Assembly (NCBI GenBank): GCA_018873245.2
Contig: JAEMBT020000005.1
Coordinates: 7,054,001-7,118,000 of the forward strand
Direction of reading: 5' to 3'
Length of the DNA: 64,000 nucleotides
From: Archegozetes longisetosus
Lineage: Eukaryota; Arthropoda; Arachnida; Sarcoptiformes; Trhypochthoniidae
Shown: piece by piece, positions 1-12,576 of the stretch
Layout: each line of letters starts with the position of its first letter
Position numbering within the stretch: position 1 is the stretch's first letter
Notes under the pieces: model-generated
What the model saw: the letters and a program-made list of their open reading frames with translations, nothing else
Database searches by the model: none
What the model was told of the DNA's origin: nothing
Position numbers and translations under genes: made by a program

Positions 1-832
1 GCATATAAGTATAGAGATTCGTTATTGCTTTGAGACAGTCATTGTTTGCAAAAGTTTCGAACTTACATTTTATAAATTAATATACTAATAATCATAAGTT
101 TTCGATTTTCCTTGTAAAAGTAATAATAGTTTGAGCTTTCTTTACACGTAATGCACATGAAAAAAGTGTTTAAGAACTAACAATAAGCTAACGTTAGCTC
201 AGTCTTAGATTGTAATGTACTTCAATAGGACATATTAATTAACAAAATATATTTTTTGAAATTTCTTCGAACAGTGCTTGATTTCAATTTTTTCAGTTTA
301 AAATAACTGTTTGAATACTATTAATCAAAATGAATTCGTTTTAATATTGTTTGAATTAACAAATTTCACAATTGAATAGTATTCAAACGATTTGTTTACA
401 AATAAAAACACATTTTGAATATAAAATATGTCAAAAAATTAAACTTACTAAAGTTTCAGAGGTAAAGAAAATTTGGAAATCAAAGTATCGAATCCGAGAC
501 CTAGATGTTTAATATCAAACACTTTACCTCAACACCACGAAGGCTCTTTGATTAACTCTGTATTCAAACAATAATCGATAGAACTTGAAAAAATTAAATT
601 TCAAAAAAATATATGTTACGTAACGCGTTAGCAGCTAATTTTTTATATATGTTTTAGAGTGTGCCTAAGATTGATTTTATAAAAAAAATTTTCAAGTTTC
701 TTCCGTTGCTGCTGACAGTCCATTGTTAGTGTATTCAGTGTTCTGTTAAAGTCAAGTCAAAATTGATAGAACTTCTGTTTATCACAGCTTTATATCAAAT
801 CAAAGTTCGGAACATGTCATTAAGAAATTAAA
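1..832. other. Noncoding, no gene seen
   Basis: AT-rich sequence with stops in all frames. I see no exon-like frame, RNA gene or inverted repeat. Confidence 0.5.
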
Positions 833-1210
833 TTATATGCATATTTCTGCTCTTACTAAACTAGTATTCATTCGATTACGTTCATCAGTCCATGGATTTT
901 GCATTGAACTAAACACTCTCTCAACATAATTTTTACAGATAAGTACACACATAACGCATCCAATTACATACTGCAAATTAGGAAAGGTATTTTTTCCTAA
1001 AAATTTAACCATAACTTCATTATCTAAACTCTTATCATCTTTAGCCAAACATTTAAATATTACATTGTATGAATAACACTCATCAAATGAAGTACTTCTA
1101 TCAACGGAAATATTAAATGAATTACAAATATCTTCCGTCCCGTAAAAGATGCATTCAGGATACGGGACGCAGTTCTTAAATGCGAGACAATCCCATACAA
1201 CGCGGGACAC
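833..1210 (-). pseudogene. hAT transposase C-terminal (dimerisation) fragment
   Basis: An open frame of about 125 codons. Its C-terminal half reads like the hAT dimerisation region: FPNLQYVIG, then VERVFSSM, then TDERNRM and a LVRAEI tail, matching the family pattern of hydrophobic helix, ExxFS and RNRL. No upstream catalytic DDE part, BED finger or terminal repeats are present. The first 25 or so codons come from a repeat rich in TCCCG/CGGGA and do not look like transposase. I read it as the dead 3' end of a hAT element; a domesticated fragment is less likely because no start context or neighbouring exons are visible. Confidence 0.55.
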
Positions 1211-1230
1211 TTGATCACCCTATTCGCATT

Positions 1231-3430
1231 ATGTATTAATAAAGGTTTTATAGTAATAATAATATATTTCTTAACATTTTTTCGTGTTAATAATCAATAG
1301 GACTTTAATAAGAAAAATTTTAGGAAATTTTATGGCATAAGAATTAGAATAAAGACATGGAAATATTTGTCACTTACATGTTAATTATTAATTACTGAGT
1401 GTTACATCTATTAATTAAAGTCCTACTGACATCCAGACTATTTCAGAAAATATACCAAAATCAATGTGATAAATAAAGAGAACTCAATATAATTGTAAAT
1501 CAAAATTTATAACAATCAAAAATAACAAATACTAATTATGTAAAGTATTTATAAAACATGTCTAACTTTAATCTCAATAAGTACTTGAAAATCACATTAA
1601 TGAAAATCAGTTATTGATTTTTCGATGTGTACTTAGCACATAATGCTATTGGATGATCTGGCAATAGTAAACTATAACCACTCATATTTTGAGGCAAAAT
1701 CTTAGTTCATTTAGAAAACTGTTTTGTAATATAAATCTGAAAATATTTATATTTCGAAGAGTACTTTAGATAATTAATCCAAGAGAAATAAAACTTTAAC
1801 ATATAAATGGGAATTGTTGATGGCCGCTCTGAACTCATAATTTATAATAGAAAGTGTTTCAATATCTAATAAAAGTATTGAATAAACTAATGTGCTCATA
1901 TTTTTAATAATATATTCTAGAAATAATTTCTATCACATTTATGATGTGTTATTATTATCGGTAATTGTAATGTTGTTTACTTCGATTTCGCATTCATGAA
2001 AGCGCTGTCTTTGGATTAGTAAAGGAATCTGAGAAATCAACAAAAAATGTATTACGGATTAATAAAATATTTATTCATATTTTATGGAATACATGATTAT
2101 AAGGATTGGAAAAGAAAAACATTAATTTATTGTATTAGATTGATGAGCATGATCTGGAGAATAAGCCACTTTTGCTCAGTTATTAGTTTTATTATTACGG
2201 ATTCACTGAGAATGCATTACTCTTTGGCGATACTTATTAGAAGTTTTACAGTTATAATAACATATTTAACTGTTTTCGTCAAAAGACATCATATTATGAC
2301 TCTTCTCAACAAAATCGATCACCAGATCGACAGACAAATAGCAGTTAAATTAAGAAAATTTTCTAATTATTTATTTGTAATTTGGATAGTACTGATAGTA
2401 TTAAATCCGATTGTAGAAGGAGGAATTCGCGCATACATGTTTAGCGTAAACGAGATTTTTGAGCCTCCATCGCAACTTTAGTCTTAACCGAGGTCTTATT
2501 CTCGTTTTACAGTTTTGGATGGCTTTTAACAACAGTTGGAATATATGTCTATGTGGTTTTCAGTTTATATCAACTCGAAAAGCGATTTTGCGATCATATT
2601 TTAAATGCAAAATTGATTACAGCTCATCATTTGAAAGGTTATCGCAAAGAATTTTTTAATTTAGAAAAACTTAAAGAATCACTGAATGAAAAGTTGGGTA
2701 TTTTACCTCTACTGTGGTTTGCAGAACTATTTTCATCGACTTGTTTTCGTATTACTCAAATCTCTATGAAACAGAAAGAACTTTTCATTTCAAATGTTAA
2801 TCATTTAATATATTATTTTTACGAATACTTCATCCTTATAACAGTTATAACTATTGTCTTATTATGTTTATCAAAAATTGATATATTTCAACAAAACAAA
2901 AATCATTTGATTGCATTTATTAATGAAAGACTTGAAAATTCAGAGAAGACATCGATTGAACTTATGTTATTTAACCAAACTATCGGTATTGGTAATGAAA
3001 ATTATGGTTTGACAGCTTGGAATGTATTTCGATTGAACCGTAGAGTTATATTCACATTTTCAGCTACAGTCATACCATTTACAGTGATGTTTATTCAATT
3101 AACTTAATAGTTCTGTTTTGAAATTCTGATATTGGTGACCACTTCGCAGTGATCTGTCCAGAAAATTTCGAGTGGGAAGGAACAAAGTGTGAAATTGAGA
3201 GCTTTGAGTGCAAATCCATATTCTTCTGATAAAATATGAATAAAACTTTTGAATCCTAGCAAATAGTACTTTGAACCACGAATTGAGAATACGTTTGATG
3301 TGGGGATAAAAGAACTTAATTATTGATTAGTTTCTATTTCTTTATTACAACTTTTAGAGTGAGATAAGAAAAATAAATTTTATTGAATGACACAAGACTT
3401 TTAGTCATTTTGAACAAAATTAAAAGTATT
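1231..3430. repeat. Segmental duplication, copy A (Gr gene plus flanks)
   Basis: About 2.2 kb that aligns in the same orientation with 6321-8532. Similarity begins in the upstream noncoding DNA (shared stretch around CCAGACTATTTCAGAAAATA), runs through the Gr frame, and continues past the stop (shared TAGTTCTGTTTTGAAATTC and GGTGACCA). It ends at about 3430, where a pogo/Tigger-like element starts in copy A. Confidence 0.8.
2047..3107 (+). pseudogene. Gustatory receptor-like, frame broken (Gr copy A)
   Basis: Chemosensory seven-TM receptor of the insect/arthropod Gr family. It starts at the ATG at 2047, the same start as the intact paralogue at 7134 (both begin MYYGLIKY). The first frame runs to 2481; the second resumes around 2472 and runs to 3107, ending ...VMFIQLT. 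That C-terminus matches the conserved TM7 region of Grs. Against the intact copy the two frames are collinear and differ by a net loss of one base at about 2460-2472, in the region of the predicted third or fourth TM segment. Everything else is open, so this is either a very young pseudogene or a base-calling gap. The family is intronless here. Confidence 0.75.
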
Positions 3431-3431
3431 G

Positions 3432-4023
3432 CAGTCAAACCTTTATAATCTGACATGACATTTTGCTATCACCATTAGTCGATTTATGGAGGTTGTCGGT
3501 TTGTAGAAAAACCTCTTTAATTCGACATTTCCGAATAAAGAGGTATAATTTTAAGTGCGTTGATAATAAAATCTAATTATTATTATTTAGTAACTTAGAA
3601 ATAACTAAAAGACCTCTCAATTAGAAAATGCATTTAAAGTGGCTTGTCAGGATTTACATTTTTTCTTAACAATAGTGGCTTCTAACGTGCTTTTTATACT
3701 CTCAACGTTTTGAGTCAGCTCAGGATGGTTTAGTTGAGGAAATATGGATAATTTATTTATCATCAGAGATGATTCATTTGAACCAAAGAAACACATCTCG
3801 AGTGTATTAAATAGGCACCTCAGTGTCGAATTGTAGAAGTTCTAATGAATAGGAGATAACTATTGAAGGAATAAACTATTTTCGGATTAGGGAGCATGAA
3901 GGTGTCGAATTGAAGAGGGTTTTATAATACAAACTTCTACGTAAGAATTTTTTGGATATAAGATAAAGTCAAATTCGAGAGATTGTCGTGTTATAGAGAC
4001 GTCGATATAAGGAGGGTTGACTG
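3432..4023. mobile_element. Non-autonomous pogo/Tigger-like element
   Basis: The left end reads CAGTCAAACCTTTATAATC and the inverted right end CAGTCAACCCTCCTTATATC, the look of Tigger/pogo termini. Weaker internal matches (AATTCGACA, GTCGAATT) sit inside both ends. There is no transposase frame. The flanks do not show a clean TA duplication. It abuts the 3' end of the segmental duplication and is absent from copy B. Confidence 0.55.
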
Positions 4024-4439
4024 TGTATACTTATTTTCTTATTTATTCAAAGAGGATGTCAAAGTCGAAAAATTATGTTTAGATAATGAGTTTTTATTGT
4101 TTTCATAAAGATATATGATGCTTATAATGACATTATGAAAAAATTATTTTTCTAACTTTAACGATTAATGCACTAGCGTGTTTTTTATTCTTATATTTCA
4201 ATATTAAATTACAGGATAACGACAAGAGATATTTAAATAGTTTCTTAACTAAATTAAAGAGACATATAAGCTTCGTTAATTCTACTAAGAAATGTTTTTA
4301 TAAACAATTAACTTGTAACGGGAAATGATTTGTAAAAATATAAACATGAATTCAATGATGTTACCCTTCGAAACTCAAAGATATGAAAAGTTGTTTTATT
4401 AGCTCTATTAGTCTACTTTAAGTTAATGAAGAGAAACTT

Positions 4440-4721
4440 TTGAGTTTTTGGGGTAACAAAGTGATTTTTACAAAAACTAAAAAATCAACCCTCAAGATTG
4501 ACTCAATTTATTCCCGGTACAAACCTAATAATAGTGACAGTGAAAGTGATGATAATGTGCGTGATAATAATAATAATGACAGCAGTGCTACTATCATCGA
4601 CAGTGATAATGCAGTGATTGACAGCGATAATACGGTTATTGAAGAAAGTGATCATGGTAATGAGCCTGAGCACATGACGATTTACCCAGATATATCGACA
4701 ATTACATCAACACTTCAATAA
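4440..4721 (+). other. Low-complexity acidic open frame, no ATG
   Basis: An open frame of 93 codons that opens on TTG, not ATG. It encodes a Lys-rich start, then a Ser/Asp/Asn-rich stretch with a short internal repeat (IDSDNAV, IDSDNTV). No domain is recognised. Acidic Ser/Asp tails occur in DDE transposases of the Tigger type, and a Tigger-like element lies 0.4 kb upstream, so a transposon-derived tail is possible. A real gene is not supported. Confidence 0.2.
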
Positions 4722-5162
4722 AAAATATTATAAATATTGTATATGTAATGATTTTCTTCATAAATATATCATAAAGTTTACAAACTGTAAGACAAACTGT
4801 AAGAAACTATTGTATTTTTGAACGTGCATAACTTTTTAAATATTTCAGTTAGAAAAATAATTTTTGCACATTTTACTATTATATGATAAGCTTAGTTTAT
4901 GTTTATAATGGCGTTAAATTATCTTGATAATCGGCAAACTACTGACATGGCCTTTCAATAAATAAAACTATATGTTTGAATTTTGCTAATTAACGGATAA
5001 CAAAGTAAAATTTTCCGCAACTTTGGAGTAATATTTCGTGCTTACTTACGAGCATCTATGTAAATATTCAATATCTTTAAGTGTGAAATTTATCTTCTTT
5101 TTATCATAATAATTGAAGAGATATCCCTTTCTATATTTATAGAATATAAAAATTGAATAAAA
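4722..5162. other. Noncoding
   Basis: AT-rich spacer before the MITE; no gene, RNA or repeat seen. Confidence 0.4.
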
Positions 5163-5740
5163 TACAGGGTGATTCAGGCTATTTTTTACACTTTTGTAAT
5201 TAGTATAATTATTTAATTAGAAGCTTATGAATGAGTTGAACGTGTTCAATGTGCTCTCCATTTCTTTCTCTAATACATTCTAGGCAAAAATATTAGCCAT
5301 TAAATACTTTTAATATAATTTCTTTGGTAATCATAGACTATACCTCATTCGCAACTTTCCTGAGACCAGCCAAAGTTCGCGCCTTCCTTTTTAGTGAGTC
5401 TTTGTTTTAAATATACAAAACAACAAAAACCCGAAGGACGTGCTTCAGACGATTTCACGAATATGCTGCCTTTATTTATAAATTTAATTTCCAACTTCTT
5501 TTCAACATTCTTTATCCAATTCGCGATTAAAGTTTGCGAGTTCTCAAACCTCAACTTTAATCGCGAATTGGATGAAGAAAACAGAAGAAAAGTTGGGATT
5601 TAAATTTATAGATTAAGGTAACATTCTCGTCACGGTTTTGCGAGAATGTTACCTTAAACACGTTCAACTCATTCATAAGCTTCTAATTAAATAATTATAC
5701 TAATTACAAAAGTGTAAAAAATAGCCTGAATCACCCTGTA
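5163..5740. mobile_element. MITE with perfect 84-bp inverted ends
   Basis: 5163-5246 is the exact reverse complement of 5657-5740. The ends read TA/CAGGGTGATTCAGGC, so the likely element is 5165-5738 with a TA target duplication, as for mariner/Tc1 elements. The interior has two more palindromes: around 5515-5572 (arms containing CCAATTCGCGATTAAAGTT and its complement) and around 5619-5656 (GGTAACATTCTCG and its complement). No transposase is encoded; the short frames inside are by-products of the palindromes. Identical ends suggest recent movement. Confidence 0.85.
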
Positions 5741-6320
5741 TGATAAAAACTGTTTTGTATAAACCTTCTTAATGTAAATTCAATTCAATATATTTTCAAT
5801 ACATTGAATTCTTATTCCTTAAGACAAGTTTTTTGCCACTCAAAAATCAACCAGATCGTTAAAAAAATTTTCCAGAATCAAATTTCTAGATATTTCAGGG
5901 AACTATAGTTATAAGTAGTGAAATATTTTATACTTGCGCAGGTATATTCTATTTTTATTTTTAGCATTTTGAATAAAAATTGGTTTATTCTACGTCAGAA
6001 TTATCACTTTCTAAAACTGCTAATTCATAATTCAAGTAAAGTTATGTGACTTCTAATGCACTGCTATGCGGTACACAACACTGTACGTAAAGCACATAAC
6101 CCAATTAAACTATATACTTTTTAATCTTCAGATTCCAATCTTATTTATTAATATTTACGTAAAAATTGATGTCTTGTCATAGCAATAAATTCTTATTTTC
6201 TCATTGAAACATGTAGTGAATTTTTTAGCACAGATAAAACACAAGTCAAAGAGTATAATTAAAATAAAATAAAAAAGAAATTAACTGGAGATAATCGGTT
6301 ACTATTGTTTGTCATTTATA
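5741..6320. other. Noncoding
   Basis: AT-rich spacer; nothing recognisable. Confidence 0.4.
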
Positions 6321-8532
6321 TATAAATACAGGTTTTTATAGTAATATTTAAAAACTTCTTAATATTTTTCGTATTAATAATCAATAGGACTTCAATGAGA
6401 AAAATTCTAAGAAATTTTATGGCATAAGAATCAGAATAAAGACATGAAATCTATTTGTCACTTATGTGTTAATTATTATTAGTTATTAGGTATGACATCT
6501 ATTATTAAAGTCATATTGACGTCCAGACTATTTCAGAAAATACAACAAAATTTATGATAAATAAAATGAGTTCAATATAACTGCCAATCAAAGTTTGCCA
6601 CAATCAGAAATAACAAATACTAATTATATGAAGCATTTATAAGAGATTACTAACTTTAATCTCAATAAGTACTTAAGAATAACATTAATCAAAATCAGTT
6701 ATCGACTTTGTGATAATTTCTTAGCACATGATGTTATTGAATGACTTGCAATAAAAATCAATAGCCGCTCATATTTTACGGAAAGAATCTTAATAGACTT
6801 AGAAAATCATTTCGTAATATAAGTCTGAAAATAATTTTGTTTTAAAGAGTACTTTAAATAATTAATCCAAGTGAAATAAAACTGACATTTAAACGAGAAT
6901 CGTTGAAAAGCATTATGAAATTTTAACTTCTAATGAAAATGACTTAAATTCTGATAAGAGCATTGGACAAACTAATCGATTCGAATCTTTGATATTCTAT
7001 TATGAAAGATAATTTCAATTTTAATTATAATGTAATATTATTATGAGCATTAGTAATGTTAGTTACTTCTGTTTTGTATTAATGAGGGAACTGTTTTTGT
7101 ACTAAGTAAAGCAATTCGAGAAACTAACAAAAGATGTATTACGGATTAATAAAATATGTAATCATATTTTATGGAATACATGATTATAACGATTGGAAGA
7201 GAAAATCATTGATTTATTGTATTAGAATAATAAGCATGACATGGAGAATATATCACATGGGCTCATCTTTTAATCGTTTAATTATAGATTCATCGAGGAA
7301 GTATTACCACTTAGCGGTACTTATTAAAAGTCTTACAGTTATGATAACATATTTAACTATTTTCATCAAAAGACATCATATTATTTCTCTTCTCAACAAA
7401 ATCAATCATCAGATCGACAGACGAAAAATAGTTGAATTAAGAAAATTCTCTAATTATTTATTTGTAATTTGGATAATTCAAGTGGTATTAAATCCTATTA
7501 TTGAAGCAGCAAATCTCTTTTATTTGCTTATTTCAGATAGAATCTTATTTCAATACAGCATCGAATGTATGGTTTTAATGGAAGGCTTGTTTGCACTATA
7601 TAGTTTTGGGTGGCTCTTAACAACAGTCGGAATATATGTTTATGTTGTTTTCAGTTTATATCAACGCGAAAAACAATTTTGCGATCATATATCAAATGCG
7701 AAATTGATTACAGCCAATCACTTAAAATGTTATCGTAAAGAATATTTTAATTTAGAAGAACTTAAAGAATCATTGAATGAAAAGTTGGGTATTCTACCTC
7801 TAATGTGGTTTGCAGAACTATTTTCATCGACTTGTTTTCGTATTACTCAAATCTCTATAAAACAGAATAAAATTGTTCTCTCAAATATTAATCATTTAAT
7901 TTATTTTTTATACGAATATTTAATTCAAATAACAGTTATGATTATTGTCTCTTTATTTTCATCAAAAATTGATATATTTCAACAAAATAAAAATCATTTT
8001 ATTAAACTTATTAATGAAAGACTTGAAGATTCAGCGCAGACATCCACTGAGTTTATGGTATTTAATCAAGCAATCAGTAGTGGTAATGATAATTCTGGTT
8101 TGACGGCTTGGAATGTGTTTCGACTCAACCGTAGAGTAATATTTACATTTACAGCCACAGTCATTCCATTCACAGTTATGTTTATTCAACTAACTCAATA
8201 GTTCTGTTTTGAAATTCCGATATTGGTGACCAACTCGCATTGACCTGTCCAGAAAATCTCGAGTGAGAATGCACAAAGTGTGAAATTGAGAGCATGAATG
8301 CATACTCAATATTCATTTTGATAAAATATTGAATAAATCCTTTGAAGAGCTGTCTTAGCGAATAGGACTTGAACTAGGGCTTGAAAGTCATTTTGATGTA
8401 GAAATAATAGAACTTAATTATTGATCAGTTTGAACTTCTTTATTAAGATAAACTTTTAGAGTGAGTTAAAGAAAATAAATTTTATCGAACGAAATAAAAT
8501 TTCACTCATTATGAACAAAACTAAAAGTATTT
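6321..8532. repeat. Segmental duplication, copy B (Gr gene plus flanks)
   Basis: Direct-orientation partner of 1231-3430. Homology includes about 0.8 kb upstream of the Gr start and about 0.33 kb downstream of the stop, so this is a block duplication rather than retroposition. The upstream parts have diverged more than the coding parts. Confidence 0.8.
7134..8201 (+). CDS. Gustatory receptor (Gr copy B), intact, single exon
   Basis: 355 residues, ATG at 7134, TAG at 8201. Multiple hydrophobic segments are spaced as in the seven-TM arthropod gustatory receptors, whose N-terminus is cytoplasmic and which form ligand-gated cation channels. Clear TM stretches are LAVLIKSLTVMITYLTIFI, the FGWLLTTVGIYVYVVF segment and the C-terminal TM7 region FTFTATVIPFTVMFIQLTQ, the last being the most conserved part of the family. 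The cytoplasmic loop has ISNAKLITANHLKCYRKEY. No intron is needed. The length is slightly short for the family but start and stop are shared with the paralogue. Ligand unknown. Confidence 0.8.
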   Translation: MYYGLIKYVIIFYGIHDYNDWKRKSLIYCIRIISMTWRIYHMGSSFNRLIIDSSRKYYHLAVLIKSLTVMITYLTIFIKRHHIISLLNKINHQIDRRKIVELRKFSNYLFVIWIIQVVLNPIIEAANLFYLLISDRILFQYSIECMVLMEGLFALYSFGWLLTTVGIYVYVVFSLYQREKQFCDHISNAKLITANHLKCYRKEYFNLEELKESLNEKLGILPLMWFAELFSSTCFRITQISIKQNKIVLSNINHLIYFLYEYLIQITVMIIVSLFSSKIDIFQQNKNHFIKLINERLEDSAQTSTEFMVFNQAISSGNDNSGLTAWNVFRLNRRVIFTFTATVIPFTVMFIQLTQ

Positions 8533-9557
8533 CATATTTACTATCTTATCTATTCAATTTTTAAGAAATAAAACCAAGTACAAGCTTGAATTTTGCTAAT
8601 TATATTAACATATATAATTATCTGTAAATGAATGTAAAATTTTTCTATCAACAAAGTTTTTATGCGCAAAATTGTAACCAATAAATAAATAAATGTTTTG
8701 CATTAAAAGATATTTCAAAGAGTAAGAAGCTTTGTCATAGATTATTAGTTATACTTAAAATGATAATATAACTAAAGGGTATAAAATTGATTTTTTACTT
8801 CTTTCATACTATCACACATTGAATCACTAAAACTTTATATAAAGTCTGAAATGAGAACCGCTAAGATAATTTTTCAAAAGTTTTATTTATATATACTTTT
8901 CCCATTAGCACTTATTCTGTAATGGTTTGAACTTCGATTTCAATTTATTTTTACTCTATTTTGAAGATATTATTAAAACTAATTAACAGAATTCTATATT
9001 GTAAAAATTTTAAGATCAAGTAGGCTCCAGATTTGTAGTGTCTGTTCACTTTCGATCTCAACTGATTCACTAATGTTAACTCGTTGGCATTATTCTGAGT
9101 TTCATGAGTAAGTTTTAACTCCTATCAAACAAAACAATGTGAATATTAAGATAATGCTTTCAAACATAAAATGAAAAAATAAGTTGAAGTTCATTATCAA
9201 GTTTTTATAATCTAAAAACTTATTTCGATATAAAGAAATAACATTTTTCAAACAAAAGCTATTTAATAACTTTCGGCAGTTTTATTTTGTAGTATTAATC
9301 AAAAGTGAAACACAGACCAACTGAAACACATTAGTTAATGAGTAGGAAACTTTAGACCACCAGGGGTTCTTATCCTAAATATACTTAACCTAATTCCAAA
9401 TCCATATGTTTTAACACATTTACTCATACATTATTTTGCATTCACTTTAAATCCAAATAAGTCATATTGAGATGTATTCAATGAATTTGGACGAAACTAA
9501 ACCTATTTCCAGGAGAATGCATTAGTTCGATTGAGTAAACTATTCAATTTGTTTAAA
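8533..9557. other. Noncoding, upstream region of the GMC gene
   Basis: AT-rich. A possible splice acceptor (CTATTTCCAG at about 9501-9511) suggests an unseen 5' untranslated exon for the GMC gene. No other feature. Confidence 0.35.
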
Positions 9558-11993
9558 ATGAGTCAAATCGCGTTCATCGTCAGATTGATTTTTTCGAGTT
9601 TATTGGATTTAAGAAATGCCTGGCCTTTCGCTCCTTTAGTTCCTGCTATAATATTTTATGTGATTCAAAGTCAATCAAATCATGAATCATTAGCTCAAAG
9701 AAATGTTTGGAACAGAGAGTATGATTATGTAATAATAGGTTCAGGTTCTGGAGGTTCGGTTATGGCCGCACGTCTATCAGAAGAACCAACAAAGACTGTA
9801 CTTGTATTAGAGGCCGGTTTGTCAGAGAATATTGCATCTGATATACCACTTATGGCTTTATTAACACAACAAACTCATATGGATTGGTCTTTTCTGACTG
9901 AACCACAAAATAAGTCTTGTTTTGGACTTAGAGATCGCAGGAGCGTATGGCCGAGAGGTAAATCTATCGGCGGATGTTCGGCTGTAAATGTCATGCTTTA
10001 TGTTCGTGGAAACTCTCGCGATTATGACAAATGGGTAGCTGATGGAGCTATAGGCTGGTCGTGGGCTGAAGTTTTCCCCTATTTCATCAAAATGGAAGAT
10101 AATCGCGATCCGGCATATGTAGCCACCGGTTATCATGGAGTAGGAGGTCCTTTGACTGTATCGACAGCTAACACTCCGGCAAAAGTCTCTGAAGCTTTTC
10201 GTGATGCTGGACCTTATTTGGGATATCGTTCTGGAGATTTCAATGGTCCGATTCAATCAACTTTTACATTGCCGCAAAGAACTATAAGAGATGGTGAACG
10301 ATGTTCTATGGCTAAGGCCTATTTGCAACCGGCTGTTGAACGCCTAAATTTGCATATTTTAGCAAATTCTTATGTCAGAAAAATTTTGTTTAATGATGAA
10401 AAGCGAGCGATTGCTGTAGAGTTTGATCGTGGAGGAGAAACACATGTTGTGTATGCAAGAGATGAGATAATACTGTCCGCTGGAGCTATTAATTCACCTA
10501 AAATTCTAATGCTCTCCGGTATGCATGCCCTTCCCCCTATATTTTAACTAATATTTTTTTTTCATTAAAGGTATCGGACACGCAGAACATTTGAGTGATT
10601 TGGGTATACCAGTAGTCGCTGATTTACCAGTTGGCAACAATTTGCAGGAACACGTTGCGAGTGGTGTTCACTTTACATTGAATGAAACGATTTCATTAAA
10701 TTTGTTGGAGGAACTTAATCCCCTGCGTATTCTTGAATACTATGTTACGAAGAGTAACAAACTGACCAGCAATGTATTGGAAGGAATTTCATTTGTCAAA
10801 ACTAAATATGAGAATCAATCAGACGATTGGCCTGACATTGAATTTCATATGATGCCAAGTATTGATATGCTAAGCCGTTCATAATTGTTTAACTCATTTT
10901 TGATGCACTGTTTATACAATTCAGCTTATTTTAGTTTAAGAAAAGAATTAAAGTATTAATAGTAGGAATAAAGGTCATGGATTAATTTAAGTGTTTAGAA
11001 CAGTAGTTTCCAATTGTGGCCCACTTGTAGAAGACTTATCACGTGACTCCCGTGAAACCCAGTGTTAAATTTTTTGAGTTCGCAGCACACCAGTGGGCCA
11101 TATAAGGCAGTTTGAAAACCTCCGGTTTAAGACATTATTTGAAATATTTGCTTTTAAACCCAATCTAACGATTTTTTTATCCCAAAGATGAGATCTTGAA
11201 ATAGGATTCCGCTCTCAGTATCAACTTCTGATATTTATTAGCCAAAATTTTTCCATAGGTTTATATTGTTGTTTATTAGTTCATTTTTTAGATAAAATCT
11301 GTTTTCAATTAAAGGTTCATTGATATCTGATGTTGGATTACGTTCTCATCAATTACAAGGAGTATCAAGAAAATTGTGGAATCAAGTCTACAAGCCATAT
11401 ATTGGTTTAGATACTTTTAGCATATATCCAACACTTCTTCGACCCAAATCTAGGGGTTGGATTAGATTAAGGTCTCAAGATCCATATGAACCACCATTAA
11501 TTGAACCCAACTTTTTTGATGATGAATACGACCTCAAAGTCCTTGTTGAGGGCATGAAAATCGCATTAGAAGTTGGCTCCACTCCAGCATTTCAACAATA
11601 TAACGCACAACCTTTTCAAACGGTATATCCAGGATGTGAAGCATTTGATTTGTATTCTGAGAATACTTAAGGTGTGTTATACAAGTTTACACGACCACAA
11701 TTTGGCATCCGGCTGGAACATGCAAAATGGGTGCTAAACATGATCCGAGCGCTGTCGTTGACCCACAACTAAGAGTTAAAGGCGTCAAAGGCCTTCGCGT
11801 AGTGGACGCTTCAATTATGCCGACTTTGATTTCTGGCAATACAAACGCTCCAACAGCTATGATTGCGGAAAAAATTGCAGATAATATGAAAGGAAGAAGA
11901 CTTAAACCATTTTTACCACCGATGACACAGTCGATGATTGATAATTGCCCGATTTACCGCAAGAAAATTTTAATGAGAATTTGTTTTAATTGA
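9558..11993 (+). CDS. GMC oxidoreductase (glucose dehydrogenase-like), one frame break
   Basis: FAD-dependent oxidoreductase of the glucose-methanol-choline family, which oxidises alcohols, sugars or ecdysteroids; substrate not readable. Exons 9558-10518, 10571-10876 and 11315-11993, introns of 52 and 438 bp. Start: first ATG in frame, followed by a hydrophobic N-terminus (signal or anchor). Exon 1 has the FAD dinucleotide fold [12 protein letters not shown] and the GMC signature around [18 protein letters not shown]; the exon 1/2 joint gives SGIGHAEHL. Exon 3 has [15 protein letters not shown] and, after the break, [12 protein letters not shown] with the catalytic His and [16 protein letters not shown] with the second active-site position (Asn). 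At about 11660 the frame shifts by one missing base (premature TAA at 11668); both sides are otherwise well conserved. A hAT MITE sits in intron 2. About 648 residues, normal for the family. Confidence 0.85.
11001..11124. mobile_element. Short hAT-type MITE inside GMC intron 2
   Basis: Begins CAGTAGTTTCCAATTGTGG and ends with the inverted CGGAGGTTTTCAAACTGCC, with GGCCCAC/GTGGGCC subterminal matches. It is flanked by near-identical 8-bp repeats (GTTTAGAA at 10993-11000, GTTTAAGA at 11125-11132), as expected for hAT insertion. No coding capacity. Confidence 0.65.
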
Positions 11994-12444
11994 TTGTGTT
12001 GGTTTCTACTTTATTGAAATTCGTTTTGTTTATCCTTCTTCAATAAAAGTTTATTTAAATTTATTTCGACCACCTATCAAATTTGAATTAATATATGTTC
12101 AACCAGTAAGAAAATCAGAACTTAATTACTAAAACAATTTTAAGAATATCATAGGTGTTAAGAACTGATTTGGAAAATATTTTAACCACAAGCAATTACA
12201 GCCAAGAGTCTAGATTAATTTCACATCATTCTGGTTGACTCTTTCAAAGTCGAGTTCGAAATATTTTTCGCAACTCTTTATATCGAGATATCTTCGAATT
12301 TGTTTAATGAATAAGTTGAAAAAGCCTAGTTTTATATGCTTAGATCTCGTCATATTACAGTAGTGTAAAACTTGAAAGTAGAATCAACAATAATTTTAGT
12401 TTATGAATAGTTAGTGCTTCTTTGCTTTTAACGGCCATCTACAG

Positions 12445-12576
12445 CAGTCATCTTCAAACTTTTTCAGATTGCAGCTTACTTGTGTAAAACTTATCACATG
12501 CTTCCAGCGTAGCATAATATTAAACTTTCTGACTGCGACCGCTAGTGGATTATAAAAGGCAGCTTGTATACCTTTG
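12445..12576. mobile_element. Decayed hAT-type MITE, same family as 11001-11124
   Basis: Aligns end to end with 11001-11124: both share ACTTATCAC, a TAAAxTTTTTGA-like middle and AAGGCAG before the right end. Termini are CAGTCATCTTCAAAC and inverted CAAAGGTATACAAGCTGCC. Flanking 8-mers (ATCTACAG, ACTTACAA) are only partly alike, so it is older. Confidence 0.45.

Noticed and set aside
4440-4721. Acidic repeat frame as a protein-coding gene
   Set aside because: Opens on TTG, low complexity, no neighbours; kept only as a low-confidence note.
5345-5603. Two overlapping 69-codon frames on opposite strands
   Set aside because: They lie in the palindromic core of a MITE and mirror each other; no protein family.
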